Part shown: piece after piece, positions 1 to 9,257 of the stretch
How positions within the stretch are numbered: the stretch's first letter is position 1
Layout: each line of letters starts with the position of its first letter
NCBI GenBank assembly: GCA_020466095.1
Contig: CM035807.1
Coordinates: forward strand, 12,239,507 to 12,303,506
DNA length: 64,000 nt
Source: Chlorops oryzae
Lineage: Eukaryota; Arthropoda; Insecta; Diptera; Chloropidae
Direction of reading: 5' to 3'
Translations under genes and position numbers: made by a program
The notes under the pieces: model-generated
Told to the model about the DNA's origin: nothing
The model's database searches: none
What the model saw: the letters and a program-made list of their open reading frames with translations, nothing else

Positions 1-1400
1 GAAAGAGGGATAAACACACAGACAGACCAACAGACGGACATACAATGAGACAAAGCGAAGGTGTGCAGCGAAAAAAGGCTAAATGACAGAGATTTCAAGC
101 ACCACAGCCCGAAAACAAAAGACCTTTGTAGCCTACCGCAAAAGTGTCGCACACCCGCACAGAGACGCACACATAAGCGCCGCTACATGAACACAGTTAG
201 CACACCCATGTGCACGTAGAAACACCAGGCACACATTCATTATGTGGAACCACAATTTTGGGCACATAAAAAGGACAAATTTTACGACGCCATACCGTCT
301 ACTTAGTTCCCGAAACAACTAAAAAAAAAAAAAAAAAAACCCACCCAGTCGAGGCCTCTGGGCAGGTCTTCGAACTTTATAAGAAGAAATAAAACCTCAG
401 GAAGAAAAATAATATAAAATAAAATAAGTAAGAAAAAAATTAAAATTCGTACAAATAAAATTGCGCAGCGGTGCACACAATAAAAAGTTGCGAAAATTAT
501 ACACGGCCGCCATTTTTGTTTATTTTCTGAGCCCACAATAAAAACGTACGACATCTGAGAAGGAATGTTGGCACGAGCACAAACGAACGAACGAACGAAC
601 GAACGGGCGAGCGAGCAAACGAAAGAAGGAAAGCGTACGAACGGAATGCGCTCGTTAGTACACCGACAATCGTAAAAACTGAAAGCCGAGCAACTTGGGA
701 ACAGGTGTCACTGAGACCGTTCGAAAATGCCCGTACCTACACCGCACCCAATACTGTGTTGTGTCCTCGGATGCGGGTTCGTGCGTGCGTCTGTGTGGGT
801 GTGTGTGTGGCCCTCCTAGCTTCCACAACTTTACGACACATTTCCATCGAAGTCATCCGTAGATGAGCCTCGCGTCGAGCGCGTGACTTGCTTTAATGCG
901 ACTTTTAAGCACGATCTTAATGTCGGCATTACAATTTTAGTTTACTGCTCGCTTTTTTTTGGCTATAATAATTTTAATGAACTTTTTTCCCCCCTCTTTT
1001 TTTCTCTTCTTCTTAACACGCATGTATGTATGTATAGAAATATATGTATTTTTTATTTTTATTTTTTTTATTTATTCGACAAACATTGCGGTTATATTTG
1101 CCTGAGTTTTAATTAAGTGGCAACACACATTAAATGGCATTATTAATTAAATTGAGTCAAATAAGGTTTTTTTTTTTTGAAAGGAAAAAGAAAACATTAT
1201 GTGAAATCCGAGACGATCACAAAAACAATAAGTAAGGGTGTTGTATTCAGGCGAGCCTCACAGAACAATACCCGACACAGGAAAAGGGTAAGCTTAAGCG
1301 GTTTGGATATTTTTTTTTCAAAATAGGCCCAAAGACAACGACCATCAAGACAAAGTATTCTTGAGGTTTTCACGGCCATTAGGGGTCTCAATATATTAGA
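1..1400. other. Non-coding stretch with simple repeats
   Basis: No gene is recognised. The stretch holds a CGAA tetranucleotide run at about 582-622, a TG-rich run near 785-812, several A or T homopolymers (for example 321-339) and AT-rich filler. At about 1395-1435 an ATTAGATT-type simple repeat follows. The short open frames on both strands are low-complexity (F, L, I rich) with no recognisable domain, and are treated as non-coding. Confidence 0.7.
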
Positions 1401-1614
1401 TTAAATTAGATTAGATTTGATTTAATTAGATTAACAATGGGTTTGAGAACCGAGTCTCCACCTCACTGCATGCTGCAAGGATTAATGTGACTATAATTTT
1501 CTTATTCCATAGGCGAGAGGCATTCAATAATGTCGCGATGTCCCTTAGAGACTTCCATTGTAAAGAGTAGGCGATGTATAAGTAAAGATGTCTGAGTCTC
1601 TAAGGGGTCTTATA

Positions 1615-2450
1615 CACGGATTTCAATGAAATATCTCGAAACACTCCGATTTTGGGACATTTTTGGGATTTTTGCAACAGACCCTAGTACTGGAGACAAC
1701 CTTATTAATGGACCGATCAAGAAAAAATTAGAATAAGACGTTAATTACAAAAGAGGAAGTCCATATGACAACTTTCGTTCAAGTCTAATTTGAATTTCTG
1801 GTGGAATAGACAATTTTCGAAAAACACCCTTTTGCCACGCCCACTTTTCCAATTGCTTCAACCATAATTTAGTGCCATAAAAGTTCACATATCAAATTTC
1901 ATCGAAATATTTCGAAAACCGTAGGTTTTGGGGTAATTTTGTGTTTTTCATAACAGACCCTAGTACTGGAGGTACGCCTAAAAATGGTCCGATCTGGTCC
2001 AAACAATTTTCAAAGTTGCTCTTACTTATGTCTCCGTGAGCTTTCCTTCGATAAGAAAACTCTACAGACAGACAGACAGACGGAAATGGCTAAATAGAAT
2101 CTCCTGGCACTGTTGCCACTTTAGAAGAATCTTCCCCAATTTTAAAGGCAATAACCTATAGTGGAATCTTACAGTGAGGGAAAAAAGGGATTTTTTATGG
2201 GACTTAATTGGTCCAAGTTTTTAATTTTAGAAGATTTCAAAGTAAAATTTTAGGGAATTTTGGCCCTGTTTTGAGACATTCATGGGAATATTCCATTAAA
2301 AATCTGGCAATAGTATCTCCTATTGACTCTCATCATTTCCATTCATACATCTTATGGGGTCTAGACTTTTTCTAGGTGCTACACACAACCGCACAAACTC
2401 AATATACCCACGACAAAGAGAGAGTGTCGGGTATAAAAAAACACAAAAAT
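1615..2450. repeat. Dispersed repeat with an internal duplicated segment
   Basis: Two related segments lie in tandem about 285 bp apart. Each contains the string ACAGACCCTAGTACTGGAG (about 1677-1695 and 1963-1981), preceded by a T-rich TTCATCGAAATATTTCGAAA-like stretch and followed by a TGGWCCGATC-like string. A GACAGACAGACGG run follows near 2065-2080, and the right end carries AGAGTGTCGGGTATAA. Sequences of this style (fly repeats with a GACAGACAGACGG box and a TCGGGTATAA end) are common in fly genomes, often as Helitron- or DINE-like relics. That assignment is an inference. A shorter related piece lies at 62790-62850. Confidence 0.55.
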
Positions 2451-2780
2451 ACATTTAAAAAAGTTTGAATTATTTTCCTTTATTAGAATTATGACAGTAA
2501 TCCAATTAGTGAGAGTCGATTTTCAATGAAATATGATTCTTAATCTTCGACTTCATAAATCTTTTCCTTTTTTTCCCCAGTTTTTGTGTTCTTTATACTT
2601 ATTTTTATTATTTTTTTTTTTTTTCGCTTCACAGCAAAAGCCTATTTTTCTCGCAAAGCGACGAGGCAAGAAAACGAGCTGAATTGAAACATCATTTTCA
2701 CACCTCTCAGCGTTAAATCAAAAACCATAAATCTGAAGAAAAGTTTCGCTTTCTTTTATGCTTGCAATGTCCGTGTATAC
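2451..2780. other. AT-rich stretch, nothing recognised
   Basis: T-rich sequence including a T homopolymer near 2611-2624. If the open frame at 2781-3082 on the minus strand is a terminal exon, this would be its 3' untranslated region; an AATAAA-like string on the minus strand lies near 2600. No other feature is seen. Confidence 0.4.
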
Positions 2781-3082
2781 TTATAAAAAGACCGGAAAGA
2801 CTGTGTTTAAAAGGAAAATCAATAGAAGCGCAACAGACAGAAACATCGCCACTAATTTGTACAGCCAAGGAACATTGTAAGTCAACAGGACAGACGACGA
2901 ACTTTCTTTTTTCTTTTCCAGCTTTTCATCTCTGAAGAACTTAAAGTAAGCTGGAGACATCAAGTATTGTGTTAAACGAATTAAGTATGTCAAAACTGAT
3001 GATGCCGCCGATGAGGACAAAACGAAAATGGAATACACAGCGGACGGAAAGGCGATATTAATATGAGGAAGATAGAGAAAAA
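2781..3082 (-). CDS. Possible terminal coding exon, membrane protein of unknown family
   Basis: The minus strand is open for about 100 codons, from an acceptor-like TGTTTTCTTGAG (junction at 3082/3083) to a TAA at 2781. The translation has two hydrophobic stretches, around residues 8-32 and 75-100, separated by a charged loop containing FFRDEKLEKKKESSSS. Third positions vary as in real coding DNA and the frame closes right at the acceptor. No start codon is needed if it is an internal or last exon. I do not recognise the family. Upstream exons would lie to the right, where the sequence is disturbed by an insertion and a duplicated segment. A chance open frame in AT-rich DNA remains possible. 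Confidence 0.3.
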
Positions 3083-3109
3083 CTCAAGAAAACAGCAGTC
3101 GTCGATTTA

Positions 3110-3214
3110 TTAAAGCGAAAGCTTTATGAGCTTATTAAAGAGCATCAAGAAACTTAACAAGTTTTTCTTGTAGATGAGTCGTCTTTAACGACTAGGGAAA
3201 ACAATATGGCGACG
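3110..3214. repeat. Left flank of the insertion, duplicated at 7762-7866
   Basis: From TTAAAGCGAAAGCTTTATGA at 3110 to the CGACG at 3214 the sequence matches 7762-7866 with one visible mismatch (GATGAGTCG against GATGATTCG). Together with the right flank this shows that one locus is present twice, once with and once without the 2138-bp insertion. Confidence 0.8.
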
Positions 3215-3248
3215 CACAGTGCTTCGATACATTCGATGGACAAAAATA
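3215..3248 (+). repeat. Left terminus of Transib-like element (heptamer, 18-nt spacer, nonamer)
   Basis: CACAGTG at 3215-3221, spacer 3222-3239, ACAAAAATA at 3240-3248. The first six spacer bases, CTTCGA, are shared with the other end. The layout copies that of a recombination signal sequence, but the 18-nt spacer is neither the canonical 12 nor 23. Confidence 0.6.
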
Positions 3249-4171
3249 GAAAGAAGTGTGTAGGGCAATGAAATTTGGCACAAGTCCCTAATATGGCTTA
3301 ATTAAGAAAATTTCGAAGTTTCATCAAAATTGACCCCACCCACCACCCAGCCCATACCACCCAAAGTTATTTTTGGCTATAAAAAGGATATTTTTGCCAA
3401 AAATTTCTTAAAAAATTGGGGAAAGAGTATATACTATGCGATCTTATCAAAAAATAATATTTCCTCCATTAATTTCGTAAGATTTTTATTACTGTTTTCA
3501 TGTTCGGTCTTAAGTCTTTTCGCAGACAGTTCTGTTAAAAAAACGAGAGAGATAAAGCAAGGATTAAGACTCAATAATCAGCACATTTTTCTAAAATTGC
3601 AACGAAAAAAACAAAGAAGGTAAAGACTTATAAATGCTTGCACATTTCATAAATATTGAAAAGATACTTTTTGGCTGCATTTAATAATGTTTATTTACAA
3701 AGAAAACTTTAGTATAAATCATGAAAATATAAATTTTTAAAATCAACTTTTTCTTTATTTGTTGGTTCGATAAAAGTCTGATTTTTTCATAACTTATTAG
3801 AGGAATATATAAGGTATTAAAAATAGGAATAAAAAAAATACCCGTTTTTTCCGTATTTTTTTTTTTTACTCCATTAAAGTTTTGTAATTTTTGAATAACC
3901 AACCAAAAATTTGTGTTTTTCAAAGCAAAAAACCAAAATGACATTAAGCCCCTTTGCTTTTTTATTTATTACTTATATATTGAAGAAGTCAAAAAATTAA
4001 GTTTGAAGTAATTTCACGAAAAAATAAATTTTTGAGATTATTTTTAGTGAATCAACTTGAGCGATTTTTTTGTTAAAGCAGTTTTGCTTAAAATCGTCTA
4101 ACTTCAGCGCCCTCTAGTGGTGATCCAAAGAATCAAACCATAAATATTTTTCTATAATTGAAGGGCAGCCG

Positions 4172-5240
4172 CGAATAACGTTGCAAACGCCAATTTTTGA
4201 AAAACCGTTTTTTTTGCATATTCTCTTTGACATGCTTCTTTTACATTGCTCCAACAACAAATCATCCAAAATTTTGCACCTTAGATCGATCAAAATCGCA
4301 ATTAGAAAGAGTCAGTCAGTCGAAGAACGTTGTAAGTGCATAACAAAATGATGCGATCTGAATTATCAAATTTAATTGACAAGTGCTACCGAGGTACAAA
4401 ACGAAAAGCTAATGTCGAAAATTGGAAAGACAATAGAAGTAAAAGGTTAAGAAATAGTGGAAAAGCTTATATTTCAAGAAAAAATAAGAGTTTACCTGAA
4501 AGAAACGCTCCTGACCAGGTAACATGGAATAACGTTTCAAGTGCACATAAAACTATGTTTCATTGAAATTATAATTTTATAGGTTTGTGATTGTCGATGC
4601 TGCTTTTATTGTAAAAGATTTAGCATACAGCAAATTAGGGACCATTTTCATAAGTTCTACGAAAAAACTTACTTAAGATTAAGTGAGGAAAAGAAAAAGG
4701 ATCTACTGGCAATGGCATCATACTTGCCTGAGAGCTACGCCGAGTTCTATAAATCGGTCTGCGTTTAAATTTAGCAATATCTTTGAAGTTTAGTTTAAAG
4801 TTCTTGAAAAGAATTTTCGTTTCATTCTGGATTTATGTTTTTGTTATATAGTTTTTTTGTAATAAATTATTTTTAAATCTCTATGATAAATCCTTTATTT
4901 TAGACACAGAAGCTAATGGAAGAAAATTTCTTTGGAAGAAGTATTTTTTATCGAATAACGTTTCAAATGACATCGTACTCTCTATTGCGAATCGTGGAAT
5001 AACGTTTTAACAAGCAACGAGTTTTGGATATGAAACGTTCTTCCATTTTAAAATGATACAATATATCATTTACTAAACAAATATTATAATTACACAATTT
5101 TTTTTTTACTAAAATGGTTTTTTAAACTAAATACTTTGATAATAAATTTAAAAAAAAAATACAGAAATTGTCTTCTTAATTTAAAACGTTTTTTGCGAAT
5201 TGTGAACAATTTGAATTCTGTCACTTACAACGTTATTCGC
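4172..5240. repeat. Seven iterated AATAACGTT-type motifs in the nested element
   Basis: Motif CGAATAACGTTNCAA or close variants occurs at 4172-4186, 4321-4335 (GAAGAACGTTGTAA), 4526-4540 (inside the intron), 4952-4966, 4996-5010, and inverted at 5032-5045 and 5226-5240. The copies at 4321 and 5226 extend to an 18-bp inverted match (one mismatch) ending GTAAGTG. Iterated subterminal motifs of this kind often serve as transposase binding sites; that role is inferred. Confidence 0.6.
4348..4768 (+). CDS. Two-exon 118-residue Cys-rich, basic protein encoded in the nested element
   Basis: Exon 1 runs 4348-4518 from an ATG (MMRSELSNLIDKCYRG...) and ends at CAG/GTAACA. A 64-bp intron (4519-4582, ending TTTATAG) is followed by exon 2, 4583-4768, ending TAA. 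The joined frame is open: 57 plus 61 residues. Exon 1 is very basic (KRKANVENWKDNRSKRLRN) and includes GKAYISRK and LPER; exon 2 begins VCDCRCCFYC, a cluster of cysteines, then an acidic/basic helix-like stretch. The pattern GKxYxxxxxxxxPxR followed by CxCxxxC resembles the N-terminal part of transposon-borne insect proteins I have seen without a named domain. No catalytic DDE region follows, so it may be a truncated accessory or DNA-binding protein. Function is unknown. Confidence 0.5.
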
Positions 5241-5323
5241 GGCTGCCCTTCAATTATATTAGTTGTTTTATTATCTTTCCGAAAATATATATTTCATCAA
5301 TATATTAAAACAATTTTTTTTTT

Positions 5324-5352
5324 GATTTTTGTCTATGGGTCGAAGCACTGTG
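5324..5352 (-). repeat. Right terminus of Transib-like element (heptamer, 13-nt spacer, nonamer)
   Basis: Read on the minus strand: CACAGTG (5346-5352), a 13-nt spacer (5333-5345) starting CTTCGA, then ACAAAAATC (5324-5332). The shorter spacer compared with the left end gives an asymmetry like that of 12/23 signal pairs. Confidence 0.6.
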
Positions 5353-5538
5353 CGACGTCGCCATACAAGAAAAAAATAAATAATAAAAGACGACGAATAA
5401 TCACAACAAATGGAACAAGAAGTAGCAACATTTAAGTGACAGATTTATGTTAAGCAACAAGCATAAATCACATTGGCACACTCAAAAACAAAGCCATACA
5501 CTCTTTAAAGAAATCAATACCCCTTTTTCGTTCTGCAG

Positions 5539-5605
5539 TTCTCTGGTCCCATTGTCGTGTCCTTGTACCGAACATTTATTGAGCGAAAATGATAGATTGC
5601 CGCAG
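5539..5605 (+). CDS. Possible 67-bp internal exon
   Basis: A strong acceptor (CCCCTTTTTCGTTCTGCAG, ending 5538) and a consensus donor (CCGCAG/GTGAGT, junction 5605/5606) enclose 67 bases. One frame is open across it (SLVPLSCPCTEHLLSENDRL..., phase 1); the other two hit stops. The arrangement recurs unchanged in copy 2 at 8062-8128. No protein family is recognised, and it could equally be an exon of a non-coding transcript. Confidence 0.35.
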
Positions 5606-5875
5606 GTGAGTTGGCAAGAAAATTGGCCTTTTTCCCCCCGTTATATATATTGTTATTTTTTTTATGCATCTTTTATAAAGCAACAACAACTCAAACGGAA
5701 GAAAGTGCGAATGAAAGAGATGAAAAATGAAAAGGCGGAAAATGAAATGGGAAATATAAGATGAATATGTGAGTGTGGTGCGACACAAATTGGCACATTA
5801 AATAAATTGCAGCATTCAAATTCATACGCACAAGAGCAATATACAATAATAATGGCTGGAAAAACAAAAGAGCCC

Positions 5876-5907
<32 letters not shown>

Positions 5908-6371
5908 TGAGTGAAAAGAAAAATGGAAAAACTAAATCGGTCAAGTGGGGGCACTCCAAAGCTCAACCCAAGTGAAAAAAAAAAAAACGAGAAATCTCCA
6001 AAGATGAAAATATAAATAAATAAAATAAACGATAACGAACAAAATGAAGCTAAGAACGAAGTAATTCGTGGGTTTATGCTTCGGTAAACAAATTCTCAAT
6101 ACGCCCGAAGCGATTCGTCGAGCATTTAAAGAGAATGCTTTAAAATTCTGTTTCATATTTTGTGAATTTCTTGGAAAAGTTAGTATCGATTTAGGGAAAA
6201 TTATAAAATATCATTGATATTCCTACTTGTTCAATTATGATCGGAAGGAAGCCTGATATCCATCCTAGTATACTTTTGTTCGAGCTGGCCGCCGTTTTTA
6301 AGAGTGATCAGGCGCCACTACATAAAGCTATCGGTAGGCAGTTCACACAAAATCTTGTACACTTTTAGCTA

Positions 6372-6555
6372 CAGTGAAAATCCGTTATAACGATGTCGAA
6401 GAGACCAGGAAATATCCATCGTTATAACTGATAATCGCTATATGCGGTAACAGAAAGTAAGAAGAATTAGAATCGCGAACGAAACTTTACCTAAAATGTT
6501 CATCGCTATAACCGATCATCGTTATAAGCGGTATCGTTATAACCGATTTTTACTG
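6372..6555. mobile_element. pogo/Tigger-like MITE, copy 1
   Basis: A 184-bp segment begins CAGTGAAAATCCGTTATAAC and ends with the imperfect inverse GTTATAACCGATTTTTACTG, flanked by TA at 6370-6371 and 6556-6557. Several CGTTATAAC/CGCTATA motifs lie inside. The TA duplication and CAGTRAAAA-type end fit non-autonomous pogo-like members of the Tc1/mariner superfamily. There is no coding capacity. Confidence 0.65.
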
Positions 6556-6686
6556 TATTTAAAGGCAGGTCGCTTACAGTCTCGTATACTTTGTTGGCGG
6601 TACGCACTGCTGGCCGCTGGGTATGCTGAGAGCCCAAAATTAGTTCAGGTGTACATAAAACGTGAAGCGAGTCAAGGTGGACGGAT

Positions 6687-7066
6687 GAAAAAAAAAAAGA
6701 AAAAAATTTAAAACCTTTGAAACCAATTTCCAAAAACGTTTTTTTAAATTTATTTTAAAACAAATTTTAATTTTTAAAAAGTTAAATTTTTTTAGCCATA
6801 AAAAAAAATTTTTTTGGGGCCCGGGGCCAAAAAATTCCCCCTTTTTTTTTTATTGTTTAAACAAAATTGGGAAAACAAAAAATTTTGGGGGGAAAAAAAA
6901 TTTATTTCATCTTTTTGGGGAAAAACCAAAACCCCGGGACGAAAAAAAGGGCTTAAAGGGGGAATTTTTTCTAAAAATTTTTTTTGGTTTTTAAACCTTT
7001 GTTTTAAAAAAAGGGGGGGTTTTTTAAAAAAAAAAAAATTTTTTTTTTTTTTTTAAAAAAAAAAAA

Positions 7067-7097
<31 letters not shown>

Positions 7098-7761
7098 CCC
7101 CCCCCCCAAAAAAAAAAAAACCCCCGGGGGGGGGCCCCCACAATTAACATTTTTACGAAATTCTTAAAAACCTTACTCGGGTTATTTTGAATACCAAAAT
7201 TCACACCATTAACCCCTTTAGTGGAATAAAAAGGAGTTTCACTTCAAAACGTTTGAAAATTAAATATTTCACTACATAAAGTTTAAAAATAAATTTTCCT
7301 AACAAACTTTATAAAAGAAATAAAGTTAACTTCAGGCCCGTGCGGAAAGAAATTGCCAAAAAGTTTTCTATAAAAAAAAACTTTTTTAAATAAAATCATT
7401 TAAATTTTTTTAACAATCTTTTTTGTTATTTAATCAAAGAAACTTGCGAAATCCAAATGATTCAAGGTGGAAAAACCACTGCAAGTTAATTCCGATGGCG
7501 GAGAGCTTTAGTTAAAAAAGATTTTGAAATACAAACCCGTTTTACCGGCCTAAAAGGTTTTTCTTTTGGAATCTAAATGGCTTCAAAAATCTAGGATTGA
7601 AAGGGTTTTATATAACAAATAAAGTTAATTAAAAAAATTTAATCATTTTACTTTAAAAAATTTTTTTTTCCCCAAAATTTTTGAATTTATTTCACTGCAC
7701 GAAGGCTCGTGCAGTTTAATTTATTTCATTTTCACTAAAGTTTAGTGTAGTGAAAATTTTT
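6687..7761. other. Probable low-quality assembly filler
   Basis: The sequence degenerates into strings such as runs of 7-18 identical bases in succession (A, T, C, G blocks; most extreme 7010-7140) and then AT-rich text without recognisable relation to anything else in the window. It begins exactly where copy 1 of the duplicated locus loses its match and ends where copy 2 begins. This is how the tail of a poor sequencing read or a noisy gap fill looks. Two short hairpins (CTGCACGA...TCGTGCAG near 7697-7716 and ATTTTCACTA...TAGTGAAAAT near 7727-7756) lie at its right edge. Open frames here should be ignored. Confidence 0.65.
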
Positions 7762-8061
7762 TTAAAGCGAAAGCTTTATGAGCTTATTAAAGAGCATCAA
7801 GAAACTTAACAAGTTTTTCTTGTAGATGATTCGTCTTTAACGACTAGGGAAAACAATATGGCGACGTCGCCATACAAGAAAAAAATAAATAATAAAAGAC
7901 GACGAATAATCACAACAAATGGAACAAGAAGTAGCAACATTTAAGTGACAGATTTATGTTAAGCAACAAGCACAAATCACATTGGCACACTCGCCCATGC
8001 ACGCTCAAAAACAAAGCCATACACTCTTTAAAGAAATCAATACCCCTTTTTCGTTCTGCAG

Positions 8062-8128
8062 TTCTCTGGTCCCATTGTCGTGTCCTTGTACCGAACATTT
8101 ATTGAGCGAAAATGATAGATTGCCGCAG
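8062..8128 (+). CDS. Possible 67-bp internal exon, second copy
   Basis: Same acceptor (TTCGTTCTGCAG) and donor (CCGCAG/GTGAGT) and the same 67-bp body as at 5539-5605. If the two loci are alleles, only one exon exists in the genome. Confidence 0.3.
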
Positions 8129-8897
8129 GTGAGTTGGCAAGAAAATTGGCCTTTTTCCCCCCGTTATATATATTGTTATTTTTTTCATGCATCTTTTATA
8201 AAGCAACAACAACTCAAACGGAAGAAAGTGCGAATGAAAGAGATGAAAAATGAAAAGGCGGAAAATGAAATGGGAAATATAAGATGAATATGTGAATGTG
8301 GTGCGACACAAATTGGCACATTAAATAAATTGCAGCATTCAAATTCATACGCACAAGAGCAATATACAATAATAATGGCTGGAAAAACAAAAGAGCCCAA
8401 AAAAAAAAAAAAAAAAAAAATGGTGAGTGAAAAGAAAAATGGAAAAACTAAATCGGTCAAGTGGGGGCACTCTAAAGCTCAACCCAAGTGAAAAAAACAA
8501 AAAAACAAACGAGAAATCTCCAAAGATGAAAATATAAATAAATAAAATAAACGATAACGAACAAAATGAAGCTAATGAACGAAGGTAATTCGTGGGTTTA
8601 TGCTTCGGTAAACAAATTCTCAATACGCCCGAAGCGATTCGTCGAGCATTTAAAGAGAATGCTTTAATATTCTGTTTCATATTTTGTGAATTTCTTGGAA
8701 AATTTAGTATCGATTTAGGGAAAATGATAAAATATCATTGATATTCCTACTTGTTCAATTATGATCGGAAGGAAGCCTCATATACCATCCTAGTATACTT
8801 TTGTTCGAGCGTGGCCGCCGTTTTTAAGAGTGATCAGGCACCACTACATAAAGCTATCGGTAGGCAGTTCACACAAAATCTTGTACACTTTTAGCTA

Positions 8898-9081
8898 CAG
8901 TGAAAAATCCGTTATAACGATGTCGAAGAGACCAGAAAAATCCATCGTTATAACTGATAATCGCTATATGCGGTAACAGAAAGTAAGAAGAATTAGAATA
9001 GCGAATCAAACTTTACCTAAAATGTTCATCGCTATAACCGATCATCGTTATAAGCGGTATCGTTATAACCGATTTTTACTG
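8898..9081. mobile_element. pogo/Tigger-like MITE, copy 2
   Basis: Same 184-bp element as at 6372-6555, with TA at 8896-8897 and 9082-9083. Occupying the same position relative to flanking sequence, it is a product of the locus duplication and not an independent insertion. Confidence 0.65.
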
Positions 9082-9257
9082 TATTTATAGGCACGTCGCT
9101 TACAGTCTCGTATACTTTGTAGGCGGTACGCACTGCTGGCCGCTGGGTATGCTGAGAGCCAAAAATTAGTTCAGTTGTACAGAAAACGTGAAGCGAGTCA
9201 AGCTGCGACGGATGAAACTAAATGTATAACTAAAAATTCGCATTGTCGGTACCACAC

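Larger units (their letters stand above)
4154..5257. mobile_element. Nested element with 30-bp perfect inverted repeats
   Basis: The 30 bases at 4154-4183 (core GGGCAGCCGCGAATAACG) recur exactly inverted at 5228-5257. The repeats bound a 1.1-kb segment that carries a small spliced open frame and seven copies of a GAATAACGTT-type motif. The target duplication is ambiguous because the outer bases are palindromic: TA (4153-4154 and 5257-5258) or AATT would both fit. It lies wholly inside the CACAGTG-ended insertion, so it is either a transposon that jumped into it or its core. The superfamily is not recognised. Confidence 0.6.
3215..5352. mobile_element. Transib-like DNA transposon insertion with RSS-like termini
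   Basis: The segment begins CACAGTGCTTCGA and ends TCGAAGCACTGTG, a 13-bp terminal inverted repeat. It is flanked by the direct repeat CGACG (3210-3214 and 5353-5357). The same flanks are joined with a single CGACG at 7862-7866, which is an empty site. Each end also has a nonamer-like string: ACAAAAATA (3240-3248; spacer 18) and, on the other strand, ACAAAAATC (5324-5332; spacer 13). Known Transib elements have CAC-initial termini resembling V(D)J signal sequences (CACAGTG ... ACAAAAACC) and 5-bp GC-rich duplications. No RAG1-like transposase is visible in the 2.1 kb, so this would be a non-autonomous copy. The family name is inferred; insertion and boundaries are seen directly. Confidence 0.75.
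5353..6686. repeat. Duplicated locus, copy 1 (filled haplotype)
   Basis: Matches 7862-9214 almost throughout, with scattered substitutions, small indels (a 14-bp insertion in copy 2 near 7991) and different poly-A lengths (5876-5904 against about 8399-8420). At about 6686 the match ends where copy 1 turns into homopolymer-rich junk. The divergence is what two alleles would show. Confidence 0.75.
7762..9214. repeat. Duplicated locus, copy 2 (empty haplotype)
   Basis: Continuous version of the locus whose other copy is split by the CACAGTG-ended element. It joins the 3110-3214 flank directly to the 5353-6686 flank, with one CGACG at 7862-7866. It carries the second pogo-like MITE and the second copy of the possible exon. 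Confidence 0.75.

Noticed and set aside
6814..7204. Open frames rich in K, F and G on both strands
   Set aside because: They fall in homopolymer-rich sequence that looks like assembly noise.
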